A stretch of DNA of 64,000 nt, from positions 186,001 through 250,000 of the forward strand of contig NZ_CP006370.1 of the NCBI RefSeq assembly GCF_001442755.1, read 5' to 3'. Within the stretch, counting starts at the first letter, position 1; each line of letters begins with the position of its first letter. The DNA is from Aureimonas sp. AU20. Lineage in GTDB: Bacteria > Pseudomonadota > Alphaproteobacteria > Rhizobiales > Rhizobiaceae. The position numbers and the translations under genes are program-made. Under the pieces are notes generated by a model. The model searched no databases and was not told where the DNA came from. It saw only the letters and a list, made by a program, of their open reading frames with translations. This document shows, piece after piece, positions 39,906 to 48,593 of this stretch.

Positions 39906-41312
39906 CTAGCGCGGCACAGGTGCAACCATCGTCTTCGGGTCGACGATGCGGTCGTAGTCCTCTCCTGTCACGTAGCCCAGCGCGATGCCCGCCGCTCGCG
40001 GCGTCAGGTTCTCGCTCAGCGCCTTCTTGGTGATGTCGGCGACGCGATCGTAGCCCAAGATTGGATTGAGAACCGTGGCGAGGAGCAGCGCGTCGGCGAC
40101 ATTCGCGGCGAGACGCTCTCGGTCGACGTCGAGGCCTCGAACCAGTTTCGTGGCGAAGATCCGCGAACCGTCCGTCAGGAGGCGGATCGATTGCAGGAGG
40201 TTGTGGACAAGAACGGGTTTGGCGACGTTGAGCTCGAAGCTTCCCGACGCGCCCGCCGCCGAGATCGTCGCGTGATTGCCGATGACCTGAAAGGCGACCT
40301 GCACCAGCGCCTCCGCAATGGTCGGGTTGCGCTTTCCCGGCATGATGGAGGAGGACAGCCCGTCGTCCGGCAGGACGAGCTCGCCGAGGCCGCATCGCGG
40401 CCCGGAGGCGAGCAGGCGGATGTCGTTGGCGATCTTGATCAGCGAGACGGCGAGAACGTTGAGCGCGCCCGAGACTTCGACCAAAGTGTCATGAGCACCC
40501 ATCCCCTCGAACTTGCTCGGATTGGGCAGGAACGGGAGCCCGCTCAGGCTCGCCACTTCGGCGCAGAAGACCTCGTCGAACCCATCCGGCGCGTTCAGTC
40601 CCGAGCCAACGGCCGTGCCGCCTTGCGCCAGCAGGTACAGGCGCGGCATCGTCGCCTCGACCCGGTCGATCCCGAGACCGATCTGCCGGGCGAAGGCGTC
40701 GAAGCCTTGTCCGACCGTCATCGGAACGGCGTCCATCATGTGGGTCCGGCCGATCTTGACGATGCCCTCGAACTCCCGCGCCTTGGCGGCGAGCGTGTCG
40801 CGCAGGAGCCCGAGCGCGGGCAGCAGCCCGTTGCGCAGCTTGATCGCCGTCGAGAGGTGCATGACGGTCGGAAAGCTGTCGTTCGAGGATTGCGAGCGAT
40901 TCACATGGTCGTTGGGATGGATCGGCTGGCGACGTCCGAGCGGGTGCCCAAGGGCCTCGTTGGCGCGGTTTGCGATGACCTCGTTCGCATTCATGTTGGT
41001 CTGGGTACCGGACCCCGTCTGCCAGATCGTCAGCGGAAAGTGGTCGTCGAAGCGACCCTCCCACAACTCGCGGGCCGCTGCCTCGATTGCGTCGGCCAGG
41101 ATCGGGTCGATCGTTCCGAGCCGTCGATTGGCGCGGGCCGCCGCGAGCTTCTGCAGGCCGAAGGTCCGAACGAGAGAAGCCGGGAAACGCTCGTCGCCGA
41201 TCTCGAACACACCGAGCGCGCGTTGCGTCTGCCCGCCCCAATAGCGGTCGGCGGGAATCTCGACCGGGCCGAAGGCGTCGTGCTCGATCCGGCAAGCCGG
41301 TTGATCGGTCAT
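39906..41312 (-). CDS. fumC: Fumarate hydratase class II
   Basis: A 468-residue fumarase C (about 465 is usual). Signature regions: TGSGTQTNMNANEVIANRA, NDHVNRSQSSNDSFPT, GRTHMMDAVPMTVGQ, GGTAVGSGLNAP and the superfamily signature SSSIMPGKRNPT with the mobile-loop Ser. It interconverts fumarate and malate. The start at 41312 has AAGGACC upstream; the upstream open frame runs through hairpin sequence. As last gene of the lyase-dctA-fumC operon it would process fumarate released by the lyase. It may be a second fumarase besides a housekeeping copy. Confidence 0.94.
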   Translation of the reverse strand: MTDQPACRIEHDAFGPVEIPADRYWGGQTQRALGVFEIGDERFPASLVRTFGLQKLAAARANRRLGTIDPILADAIEAAARELWEGRFDDHFPLTIWQTGSGTQTNMNANEVIANRANEALGHPLGRRQPIHPNDHVNRSQSSNDSFPTVMHLSTAIKLRNGLLPALGLLRDTLAAKAREFEGIVKIGRTHMMDAVPMTVGQGFDAFARQIGLGIDRVEATMPRLYLLAQGGTAVGSGLNAPDGFDEVFCAEVASLSGLPFLPNPSKFEGMGAHDTLVEVSGALNVLAVSLIKIANDIRLLASGPRCGLGELVLPDDGLSSSIMPGKRNPTIAEALVQVAFQVIGNHATISAAGASGSFELNVAKPVLVHNLLQSIRLLTDGSRIFATKLVRGLDVDRERLAANVADALLLATVLNPILGYDRVADITKKALSENLTPRAAGIALGYVTGEDYDRIVDPKTMVAPVPR

Positions 41313-41357
41313 GTTCGAGGTCCTTGATGGGTGGGCCGATGGCGAAAGCCGGGACGG

Positions 41358-41413
41358 CGGGGAGCTCGTGAGTCTCCCCGGAAGAACCATCCAGTAGCTG
41401 AGGTATCTCAGCT
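41358..41413 (-). other. Two hairpins between dctA and fumC
   Basis: AGCTGAG (41396-41402) pairs with CTCAGCT (41407-41413) over 4 nt, starting 2 bp after the dctA stop. CGGGGAG (41358-41364) pairs with CTCCCCG (41374-41380). No T-run follows on the coding strand, so these may stabilise or attenuate the transcript between dctA and fumC instead of ending it. Confidence 0.45.
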
Positions 41414-41415
41414 CC

Positions 41416-42789
41416 TCAGGCGAGGGCTGCAGCCGCGTCCCCACGCTCGAACTCGGATGTGACGGCCCGCTCGGCGGCAAGGGGATCGCGGTTTGCCAGC
41501 TCCGCCATAGCCGGGTCGAACTCGCCGCAGAGTTTCGCCGTCACCACGGTCGCCACGCAATTGCCGATGGCGTTGCAGGTGGAAACGGCGATCGACATGA
41601 AACGGTAGACGCCGAAGATCAAGGCGAGGCCCTCCACCGGGATGAAGCCGGAAGCGGTGACTGTCGCCGCGAAGACGACGAAGCTCCCGCCCGAAACCGT
41701 CGCCGCGCCCTTCGACGTCAAAAGCATGATGGCCATCAGCGTTCCGAGCTGCGTCCAGGTGATGTCGATGCCATAGGCATGGCTGAGGAAGACGACGCCC
41801 ATGCCCATGAAGATGGACGTGCCGTCCAGGTTGAAGGCGTAGCCGGTCGGCATCACGAGACCGACGACCTGTTTCGAGGCGCCGTAGCCGGGCAGCTTTT
41901 CGAGAAGTCTCGGCAGGACGCTTTCGGACGAGGCCGTGCCAAGCACGACGACGATCTCGTCCCTGATATAGCGCAGGAGGCCGAGAAGGTTGATACGGAA
42001 GATCATCGACACCGTGCCGAGCACGATCACGACAAAGCCGACGATGGCGATGTAGAAGCTCAGCACAAGCCAGGCGAGGGCAACCAGGACGTTCGTGCCG
42101 TTCGCGCCGACAGCATAGGCCACCGCGCCGAACGTGCCGATCGGCGCGAGCTTCATGATGAGATGGATGAATTCGAAGAAGGCGGTCGAGATCGTGGCGA
42201 GACCCCTTTCGATCGGTGCGCGCTTATCCGGCTTCAAAGACAAGAGCGCCGCGCCGAAAATGATGGCGATCACGAGCACCTGGAGAAGTTCGCCGCGCGC
42301 GAAGGCGCCGAAGAAGTTGTCGGGAAAGACATTCAGAAAGAACTGGCTGAAGGTCGTATGGGAATCGACGGCCTTCTTGGCCGCGTCGGCCGCGCCCTTC
42401 GTCGCGCTCGCCGAGGCCGCGATCTGCCCCATGCCGCGTCCGACGTCGAAGAGGTAGGCGGCGGCCAAGCCGAACACGATAGCGATCGTGGAGATGATCT
42501 CGAAATAAAGGGTGGCGATGAGCCCCACCTTGCCGACGCGCTTGAAGTCGCCCGCCGCCGCGATGCCCGCCACCACCGTCAGGAAGACGAGCGGGGCGAC
42601 CGCCGTTTTGATGAGGCGCAGGAAGATGTCGCCGAGGATCTTCAGCGACGCGCCGAATTCCGGCCAGATCAGGCCGACCAGGATGCCGAGCACCATGCCG
42701 ACGATCACCTGAAACCCAAGCCCTTTCCAGATGGGCTTGCCCGCTTTGATCGGGGCCGCTCCGGCCGCCTTGGGCGAAATGCTGTTCAT
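41416..42789 (-). CDS. dctA: C4-dicarboxylate:cation symporter (DctA-type, DAACS family)
   Basis: A 457-residue inner-membrane symporter with eight TM helices and two re-entrant loops. Diagnostic motifs are the serine-rich TASSESVLPRLLEKL, the PTGYAFNLDGTSIFMGM motif and CNAIGNCVATVV. Helix 1 begins after a 20-residue N-tail. It imports succinate, fumarate, malate or a related dicarboxylate. The start at 42789 follows GGGAGGAG. The soluble loop between helices 3 and 4 (SATKGAADAAKKAVDSHTT) is longer than in classical DctA, so the substrate could be a modified dicarboxylate. Confidence 0.92.
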   Translation of the reverse strand: MNSISPKAAGAAPIKAGKPIWKGLGFQVIVGMVLGILVGLIWPEFGASLKILGDIFLRLIKTAVAPLVFLTVVAGIAAAGDFKRVGKVGLIATLYFEIISTIAIVFGLAAAYLFDVGRGMGQIAASASATKGAADAAKKAVDSHTTFSQFFLNVFPDNFFGAFARGELLQVLVIAIIFGAALLSLKPDKRAPIERGLATISTAFFEFIHLIMKLAPIGTFGAVAYAVGANGTNVLVALAWLVLSFYIAIVGFVVIVLGTVSMIFRINLLGLLRYIRDEIVVVLGTASSESVLPRLLEKLPGYGASKQVVGLVMPTGYAFNLDGTSIFMGMGVVFLSHAYGIDITWTQLGTLMAIMLLTSKGAATVSGGSFVVFAATVTASGFIPVEGLALIFGVYRFMSIAVSTCNAIGNCVATVVTAKLCGEFDPAMAELANRDPLAAERAVTSEFERGDAAAALA

Positions 42790-42863
42790 GGGGTACTCCT
42801 CCCGTCCGGATGGCGCGCCGTGCGCGCGATTCATCCGGCCCCTTGGTCGATTTCTCCGGCGCC

Positions 42864-44210
42864 TCAGCCCCGGCCGGCCAGAACCCGGTCGACCATCTCG
42901 CCGCAAAGGCCGAGATAGTTCGCCGGATTGCAGGCGCTCTCGATGGCCTCGGCCCCTCCCAGGGCCTCCATCACTTCAGGCTTGGTCTTCAGGATGTCGG
43001 CGAGACGACCACCGCCCTCGATCGCGGCGCGGCAGGCCTCGTAGACGACATCATGCGCGTGCTGGCGCCCGAGCCTGGGGGCGGCCGCCATCATCACCGC
43101 CTCGGCGACGATGAGCCCGCCTGTCAGATCGAGATTGGTGCGCATGCGCGCCTCGTGGACCACCAGCCCGTCGAGCATGTACCGAGCGTTGGCGAGCGCC
43201 GAGGCCGTGAGAATGAAGCTCTCCGGCACGGCGATCCATTCGACGTGCCAGGGACCGGTAGCGCGCTCGAAATCGTGGATCATGCCGTCCAGCATCGTGG
43301 CGACCTGCTGGCGAACCGATTTCGCCGCGGCCAGGATCAGCTCGCTGGAAATGGGATTGCGCTTCTGCGGCATGGTGGAGGACGCGCCGCGTCCCGGAAC
43401 GAAGGGCTCCGAGACTTCGCCGAACTCCGTCGACATCATCAGCATGACGTCGGTCGCGATCTTGGCGAGGGAGCCGGTGACGAGCCCCAGAAAGGACACG
43501 ACCTCCGCAATGCCATCACGCGCGACGTGCCATGTGATCGGGGGCTGAGCGAGGCCGAGTTCCGCGCAGAACGCGCCCTGCATCTCCAGGCCGCCTTGGC
43601 CGATCGAAGCCAAGGTTCCGGCGGCACCCGAAAACTCGCCGAACAAGACCCGTGAGCGCAGGCCCGGCAGGCGCTCGGCATGCCGATCGAGGCAAGACAG
43701 CCAGACCGCCGCCTTGTAGCCGAAGGTGATGGGTAGCGCCTGCTGCAGATGGGTGCGTCCAGCCATCGGCGTGTCGCGATGGCTCTTGGCGAGCCGGGCG
43801 AGGATCGTGCGCAGAGCCTCGATATCGGCTTCCACGAGATCCAGCGCCGCGCGGATCTGGAGCACGTTCGCCGTGTCCATGATGTCCTGCGTCGTCGCAC
43901 CCCAATGGACATATCCACCGGCCTCGCCCGCCGCCTCGGCGAGCTGATGGACGAGCGGCAGGATGGGATAGCCGACGATTTCGGTCTCGCGGCGCAGACG
44001 ATCGAAATCGATCTGGATAGCGTGGGCCGCCGCGTCGATCGCTGTCCCGGCCGTGGCGGGAATGGCGCCGAGCCGCGCCTGCGCGCGGGCAAGAGCAGCT
44101 TCCGCTTCCAGATAGCGAGCAACCAATGCCTCGTCGGCGAAGACGGCGCGCATGGCGGCCGTTCCGAACATGTCACGAAACAACAGCGAGTCGAAGACGG
44201 TGCTAGACAA
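42864..44210 (-). CDS. Aspartase/fumarase-superfamily lyase (adenylosuccinate lyase/PcaB-like)
   Basis: A 448-residue lyase. The three superfamily segments are visible: VHWGATTQDIMDTA (about residue 101), AGRTHLQQALPITFGYKAA (about 150) and the signature ASSTMPQKRNPISSE (about 280) with the catalytic serine. Similarity is to adenylosuccinate lyase-like and 3-carboxymuconate cycloisomerase-like proteins, but no protocatechuate genes are nearby. In this superfamily the common product is fumarate. With dctA and fumC in the same operon, cleavage of an imported N- or C-succinyl compound to fumarate is the best inference. The exact substrate is unknown. Confidence 0.85.
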   Translation of the reverse strand: MSSTVFDSLLFRDMFGTAAMRAVFADEALVARYLEAEAALARAQARLGAIPATAGTAIDAAAHAIQIDFDRLRRETEIVGYPILPLVHQLAEAAGEAGGYVHWGATTQDIMDTANVLQIRAALDLVEADIEALRTILARLAKSHRDTPMAGRTHLQQALPITFGYKAAVWLSCLDRHAERLPGLRSRVLFGEFSGAAGTLASIGQGGLEMQGAFCAELGLAQPPITWHVARDGIAEVVSFLGLVTGSLAKIATDVMLMMSTEFGEVSEPFVPGRGASSTMPQKRNPISSELILAAAKSVRQQVATMLDGMIHDFERATGPWHVEWIAVPESFILTASALANARYMLDGLVVHEARMRTNLDLTGGLIVAEAVMMAAAPRLGRQHAHDVVYEACRAAIEGGGRLADILKTKPEVMEALGGAEAIESACNPANYLGLCGEMVDRVLAGRG

Positions 44211-44229
44211 ACGACCACCCTTTCCTTTT

Positions 44230-44279
44230 GTTCGAACAAACTACGCGGTCCGAACAATGTCAACGGCTTTGTCCGGACA
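44230..44279. promoter_or_regulatory. Triple operator array for the GntR regulator
   Basis: Three copies of GTYCGRACA lie between the lyase and the regulator: GTTCGAACA (44230-44238, within the 14-bp palindrome TTTGTTCGAACAAA at 44227-44240), GTCCGAACA (44248-44256) and GTCCGGACA (44271-44279). Centres are 18 and 23 bp apart. GntR-family sites commonly have GT...AC ends. The array sits where it could shut both divergent promoters. Confidence 0.6.
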
Positions 44280-44327
44280 GAGAATTGCGCTAATGCTGTC
44301 GTGGCTGCCGATGGAGGATGGTGCGCA

Positions 44328-45098
44328 TTGAAGACGCGTTACGCGCAGGTTGCTCATCGGCTGGCAGGCGAGATCGCCGAGGGCGTCTATCCCGTCGGCT
44401 CCACGCTGCCGAACGAGCCGACGCTCGCCGTCCTGCTTGGAGTAAGCCGCTCGACCCTTCGCGCAGCGCTAGGCGAGTTGCAGAAGTTGGGCCTCGTCTC
44501 ACGCCGCCCAAGCCTTGGCACGCGTGTCGAGGCGGCCATCCCGCAAACCCACGAACGCGGCTTCACCCAGACGTTGGGATCGGTCGAAGCGATCGTCCAA
44601 TATGCTTCAGACACGTTGCGCGACAGCCTGACGATCTCCAGCTGGGTCGCCGATCGCGCCGCCGCCGCCCGTTTCGAGATCGAGGCGGGGTCACGCTGGC
44701 TCGTCGTCTCGTTTCGGCGTTGCCAACGCTCCGATCCGCCGATGGCACCGATCTGCTGGACGGACGTCTATGTGGCGGAAAGCTTTTCCGAATTCGTCCG
44801 CCAACATATGGACGGCCATCGGGGTACCGTGTCGGAACTCGTCGAAGAATTCGCCGGAAGGCCGGTAACCTTGGTAGAGCAGACGCTCAAGGCCTGCGGA
44901 CTCCCGGCGGTTCTGGCCGCGCCGCTCGAGGCGGATGCTGGTGATCACACGCTTGAAATCACGCGACGATACTTCCTCGGCGAGAGCGAGCTCGCGCTCT
45001 TCTCCATCAGCCTGCATCCGGGCCAGCGTTTTTCCTATGTGTCTCGTCTGCGGCGCAACGACGATACAACAAACCCTGTATCCGGGCCCGCTGACTGA
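44328..45098 (+). CDS. GntR-family regulator with UTRA domain (HutC type)
   Basis: A 256-residue regulator. The GntR winged helix covers residues 1-70 (YAQVAHRLAGEIAEGVYPVGSTLPNEPTLAVLLGVSRSTLRAALGELQKLGLV) and a UTRA ligand-binding domain follows (SRWLVVSFRRC ... WTDVYVAESFSEFV ... LEITRRYFLGESELALFSISLHP). The best start is TTG at 44328, with GGAGG ten bases upstream; a GTG at 44301 is the alternative. It is divergent from the lyase-dctA-fumC operon. The effector should be the imported acid or an intermediate. Confidence 0.9.
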   Translation: MKTRYAQVAHRLAGEIAEGVYPVGSTLPNEPTLAVLLGVSRSTLRAALGELQKLGLVSRRPSLGTRVEAAIPQTHERGFTQTLGSVEAIVQYASDTLRDSLTISSWVADRAAAARFEIEAGSRWLVVSFRRCQRSDPPMAPICWTDVYVAESFSEFVRQHMDGHRGTVSELVEEFAGRPVTLVEQTLKACGLPAVLAAPLEADAGDHTLEITRRYFLGESELALFSISLHPGQRFSYVSRLRRNDDTTNPVSGPAD

Positions 45099-45514
45099 GA
45101 GACACCGTCTGACTGAAACTCCGCAAGAGGGGCTCTATACTCGGCGCCCCCCTTTTGGCCGCGGCGCAAGGAGAGGCGCGCCTGGGGCCGGTCTTTCCGA
45201 TGACGCGAGCGAGGCTGCGAGGCGCGAGAGCGCCAACTGAGCGTTTGGTTCGATCGTGGTAGCGACGGGCCGAAACCGGTCATTCGGAACGCAGGAACTT
45301 CTTCCGCTTTGCCGTTTGCATCGAGCGGTTTCGAGCGTATCCGATCCGGAACAGGACTTCGGAACTCGGCGTCTGCGAAGAAGCACGGTTTCGGAGGGGA
45401 ACGGTGCCTTTCTGACGCCTCGTTCGCTTGTGGACGGAAAGCGTCCGTATCGGCTCGGCCTGTCTCGCGAGAGAGTCGAACCCGTGGAGACTGACATTGA
45501 TCGGAGATGATGGA
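45099..45514. other. Intergenic region after the GntR gene
   Basis: About 415 bp, somewhat lower in GC than most of the window and with no convincing gene. A possible terminator for the GntR gene lies at 45129-45156. TCTCGCGAGA at 45463-45472 is a perfect palindrome near the next gene. Several overlapping minus-strand frames lack domains and ribosome-binding sites. Confidence 0.4.
45129..45156 (+). terminator. Possible terminator after the GntR gene
   Basis: GGGGC (45129-45133) can pair with GCCCC (45146-45150), followed by CCTTTT (45151-45156), 30 bp after the stop codon. The stem is short and the loop long, so this is weak. Confidence 0.35.
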
Positions 45515-46249
45515 ATGGCTGGGAACGGCTCGAGGACAGTTCTTTTGACGGGAGCCGCTGGTCGGGTCGGGTCTGCATTTCGGTCGATGGCTCCGAAGCG
45601 GCTGCACCTTCGCCTTGCGGATCGAGACACGTCGTCGTTCGGTGTCGAGGACGACGCCTTGGCTATGGACATTGCCGATCTGGAAGCATGCAGACGAGCT
45701 TGCGAGGGTATCGATACGGTCGTCCATCTTGCCGCCGATCCCGGGCCGATCGCAGACTTCTATGGATCGCTGCTCGACGCCAACATCAAGGGAGCGTTCA
45801 ATATCTTCCGCGCGGCGGCGGATGCCGGTTGCCGCCGCGTCGTGTTCGCCAGCAGCGCGCAGACGATCGAGGGTTATCCGGAGGATCGCCAGGTCTCGGT
45901 TCGCGATCCCGTCAGGCCGAAGAATCTGTACGGCGTAACGAAGTGCTTTGGCGAGGCGCTCGGATCCTATTTCTCGACGCAGGAAGGCCTATCCGTTATC
46001 GCCGTCCGAATTGCCAATTTCGCCGAATTCCTGCCCGGAGAAAAGCATTCGCCCCGTGATGTCAGTGCGTTCATAAGCCATCGCGATGCCGTGCAATTGT
46101 TGGTCCGCGCGGTTGACGTCGAAACGGTCGGGTTTGCCATCGTCAACGGCGTTTCCGACAATCGTTACAAGCGTCTTACATTGGAGGAAAGCCGAGAGGT
46201 CCTGGGCTATTCGCCCGAGGACGACGCCTTCGAAATACTCGGCCTGTAG
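45515..46249 (+). CDS. NAD-dependent epimerase/dehydratase family protein, uronate dehydrogenase-like
   Basis: A 244-residue extended-SDR protein. The Rossmann motif is TGAAGRVGSAF, followed by the acidic residue in RLADRD, NAD-site DIADLEACRRAC and HLAADPG, and catalytic YGVTKCFGE. Overall layout and the VFASSAQTIEGY segment resemble bacterial uronate dehydrogenase, which oxidises glucuronate or galacturonate to the aldarolactone. It is about 20 residues shorter than typical, so the C-terminus may be abbreviated. The start at 45515 has GGAG nine bases upstream. It stands alone between the GntR gene and a spacer with a decayed frame. A different sugar substrate is possible. Confidence 0.8.
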   Translation: MAGNGSRTVLLTGAAGRVGSAFRSMAPKRLHLRLADRDTSSFGVEDDALAMDIADLEACRRACEGIDTVVHLAADPGPIADFYGSLLDANIKGAFNIFRAAADAGCRRVVFASSAQTIEGYPEDRQVSVRDPVRPKNLYGVTKCFGEALGSYFSTQEGLSVIAVRIANFAEFLPGEKHSPRDVSAFISHRDAVQLLVRAVDVETVGFAIVNGVSDNRYKRLTLEESREVLGYSPEDDAFEILGL

Positions 46250-46460
46250 GAGAGAACGCGCGTCAGGAGCAACTCGCTTCCGCTGCGACTTCCTTTCTTA
46301 CAGTACGATCGTTTTGGGGAAGGCCGATGGCATGTCTGGAACGGCCGCTTTCTCGAAGCCGTTCTGGAAGCGCAGCGCAAGCTTGCTGCTACCGCGACCG
46401 GGATCGATCACCCGGTCGGCGACGAGATAGCGCGCCGATCACCAGTCCCACCGGGGACAA
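46250..46460 (+). pseudogene. Orphan open frame without start, possible gene remnant
   Basis: Immediately after the stop of the preceding gene the same frame stays open and reads LPFLQYDRFGEGRWHVWNG, then LEAVLEAQRKLAATATGIDH and PVGDEIARRSPVPPG. The amino-acid mix looks like real protein, unlike the arginine-rich shadows elsewhere, but no ATG, GTG or ribosome-binding site begins it. I do not recognise the family. It may be the tail of a gene whose front was deleted. The rest of this 329-bp stretch up to the ATPase gene shows nothing clear. Confidence 0.35.
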
Positions 46461-46578
46461 TGCCCCCGTGGTCGGCCTCGCGAAGAGCTCATATCCAGTC
46501 GAGGCGCAATTGTCGGGCCGAGCGAAACGGCGTCTGGCGACCCTGCGATCGCATCCGCCCCCGGCGGTTCGCGAAGCC

Positions 46579-47727
46579 TCAGGCGTCGAGGTCGGCAGGG
46601 GCGGAACCGTTCTCCGCCGCCGCGCGAGGCGGGGGCGAGCCGGCTCGATCGATGGGAAGCCGGTTGCCGCTTTCGTCGAACAGGAGAACCTCCTCCTCGA
46701 TCGCGGCCATGCGAATGGCGTCCCCTCGGCGCAGGATATGGTCTCCCGCGATCACGGCCAGCCAGCGCCGCCCGCCTGCCCAGCGGAACGCCACCACCGT
46801 CTCGTTGCCCAGTCGCTCCACTGTCTCGACCTCGCCCGCGATCGAGCCGTCCGCGTCCAGGCGGAGGGCCTGGGGGCGCAGGCCCAGCGTCAGGTTGCGG
46901 CCGACATTCAGGCCGGCGACGGACGGCAGGCGCAGCACCTCCCCCGCCCCCTCGGCAAGCAGGACGCTTTCCCCATTCCCGCCCGCCGCGACGCGAACGG
47001 GCAGCATGTTCATCTTCGGCGCGCCGATGAAGCCGGCGACGAAGAGATTGGCGGGGTTCTTGTAGAGATCGATGGGTCGGCCGACCTGCTGCACCACGCC
47101 GCCGTCCAGCACCACGATCTTGTCGGCAAGGGTCATCGCCTCGACCTGATCGTGGGTGACGTAGATCATGGTCGCGCCCAGCTCGGCATGAAGCCGCGCC
47201 AGTTCCATGCGCGTGTCGGCGCGCAGGGCCGCGTCGAGATTGGAGAGCGGCTCGTCGAACAGAAACACCTCGGGCTTGCGCACGATGGCGCGTCCGATCG
47301 CCACGCGCTGGCGCTGGCCGCCCGAAAGCTCGCGCGGGCGGCGCTCCAGAAGATGCTCCATCTGCAGGACGCGGGCCGCCTCGCGCACGCGCCGGTCTCG
47401 CTCGGCCTTCGGCGTCTTCGCCAGCTTCAGCCCGAAGCCGACATTGTCGTAGACGCTCATATGCGGGTAGAGCGCATAGGACTGGAACACCATGGCGATA
47501 CCGCGCTCGCTCGGCTCGACGTCGTTGCACAGGCGCCCGCCGATGCGGAGCTCGCCGCTGGTGATTTCCTCGAGCCCCGCGATCATGCGCAGGAGCGTGG
47601 ACTTGCCGCAGCCGGACGGCCCGACGAAGACCACGAACTCGCCGTGCCGGATCGAGAGGTCGATGCCCTTGATGACCTCGACGGCGCCGAACGCCTTGCG
47701 GATGGATTGAAGCGACAGGTCGGCCAT
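46579..47727 (-). CDS. Carbohydrate ABC transporter ATPase (UgpC/MsmK-type)
   Basis: A 382-residue CUT1-family ATPase. Walker A is GPSGCGKST, the signature LSGGQRQR, Walker B VFLFDEPLSNLD and the switch His in IYVTHDQVEA. A C-terminal OB/TOBE regulatory domain follows (IGAPKMNMLPV; LGLRPQALRLD). The start at 47727 has AAGGAA upstream and lies 38 bp after the permease. It ends the rhamnosidase/ABC operon. Such ATPases may serve more than one importer. Confidence 0.92.
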   Translation of the reverse strand: MADLSLQSIRKAFGAVEVIKGIDLSIRHGEFVVFVGPSGCGKSTLLRMIAGLEEITSGELRIGGRLCNDVEPSERGIAMVFQSYALYPHMSVYDNVGFGLKLAKTPKAERDRRVREAARVLQMEHLLERRPRELSGGQRQRVAIGRAIVRKPEVFLFDEPLSNLDAALRADTRMELARLHAELGATMIYVTHDQVEAMTLADKIVVLDGGVVQQVGRPIDLYKNPANLFVAGFIGAPKMNMLPVRVAAGGNGESVLLAEGAGEVLRLPSVAGLNVGRNLTLGLRPQALRLDADGSIAGEVETVERLGNETVVAFRWAGGRRWLAVIAGDHILRRGDAIRMAAIEEEVLLFDESGNRLPIDRAGSPPPRAAAENGSAPADLDA

Positions 47728-47765
47728 GGAGTTCCTTTCGGGCGCGCGCCCGGGTTTCCCGTCGC

Positions 47766-48593
47766 TCAGCCCTTCACCGCGCCGGCGGTCATGCCGGCCA
47801 CGATCTGGCGGTTGAAGAACAGGAAGACGACCAGCGGCGGGATCGTCACGAGCAGGATGTTCGTGAACAGGAGGTTGTACTGCGTCGCGTACTGGCTCTG
47901 GAAATTGTAGAGCGTCAGCTGAACCGTCACGTTGCCGTTGCCCGGCAGGTAGTAGAGCGGATTGACGAAGTCGTTGAAGATGGCGACCGACTGCACCACG
48001 ATGTTGGTCACCGTCACCGGCTTCAAGAGCGGCAGGATCACCCGGAAGAAGATGTCGAGCGGCTTGGCGCCGTCGATGATGGCCGCCTCGTCCAACTCGC
48101 GCGGGAGCGTGGCGATGAAGGCGCGATAGAGGATCACGCAGAACGAGATGTTGTAGGCGACCTGGATCAGCACCATGCCCGGCAGCGTGGCGAAGAGGCC
48201 GATCTGCTGAAGCAGCCAGATGGTGGGCACCACGGCGGGCGGGATCATCAGCCCCGCCAGAACCAGAGCGTCGATCACCCCGTTCCAGCGGCTCTTCCGG
48301 CGCTGCCGGACATAGCCGACCATCGCGCCCAGGATCACGAGCAGGGTGACGCTGGCGAGCGTGATGAGGGTGGAGTTGAGATAGGCGGTGAGCAACATGT
48401 AGTTGCGCGCCGAGATCACGGCCACGAGATTGTCCCAGAGCGCGAAGCTGGTGGGCCAGGAAAAGTCGAGCCGGTTGGCCTCCGCGCGCGTCTTCACGGC
48501 GTTGAGCGCGATGAAGGCGAAGGGCACGAGAAAGACGACCGCGAAGATCACGACCGAGGCGAGGTTTGCGACGGGCCTGCGCTTGCGTCTCAC
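47766..48593 (-). CDS. Carbohydrate ABC transporter permease (MalG/UgpE-like)
   Basis: A 275-residue permease of six TM helices. The EAA loop is LDEAAIIDGAKPLDIFFRVILPLLKPV and the short N-terminus and FNDFVNPLYY segment are typical of CUT1 MalG-type subunits. It overlaps the MalF-like gene by four bases (ATGA), so the two channel subunits are produced together. Sugar specificity depends on the binding protein. Confidence 0.93.
   Translation of the reverse strand: MRRKRRPVANLASVVIFAVVFLVPFAFIALNAVKTRAEANRLDFSWPTSFALWDNLVAVISARNYMLLTAYLNSTLITLASVTLLVILGAMVGYVRQRRKSRWNGVIDALVLAGLMIPPAVVPTIWLLQQIGLFATLPGMVLIQVAYNISFCVILYRAFIATLPRELDEAAIIDGAKPLDIFFRVILPLLKPVTVTNIVVQSVAIFNDFVNPLYYLPGNGNVTVQLTLYNFQSQYATQYNLLFTNILLVTIPPLVVFLFFNRQIVAGMTAGAVKG

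Noticed and set aside
45457..45485. tRNA-like T-loop (GGTTCGACTC on the minus strand)
   Set aside because: The flanking bases do not form a T-stem and no acceptor or anticodon stems could be found.
45035..45727. Minus-strand frames covering the region before the uronate-dehydrogenase-like gene
   Set aside because: They overlap the real plus-strand gene and show basic, Ser/Pro-rich shadows without conservation.
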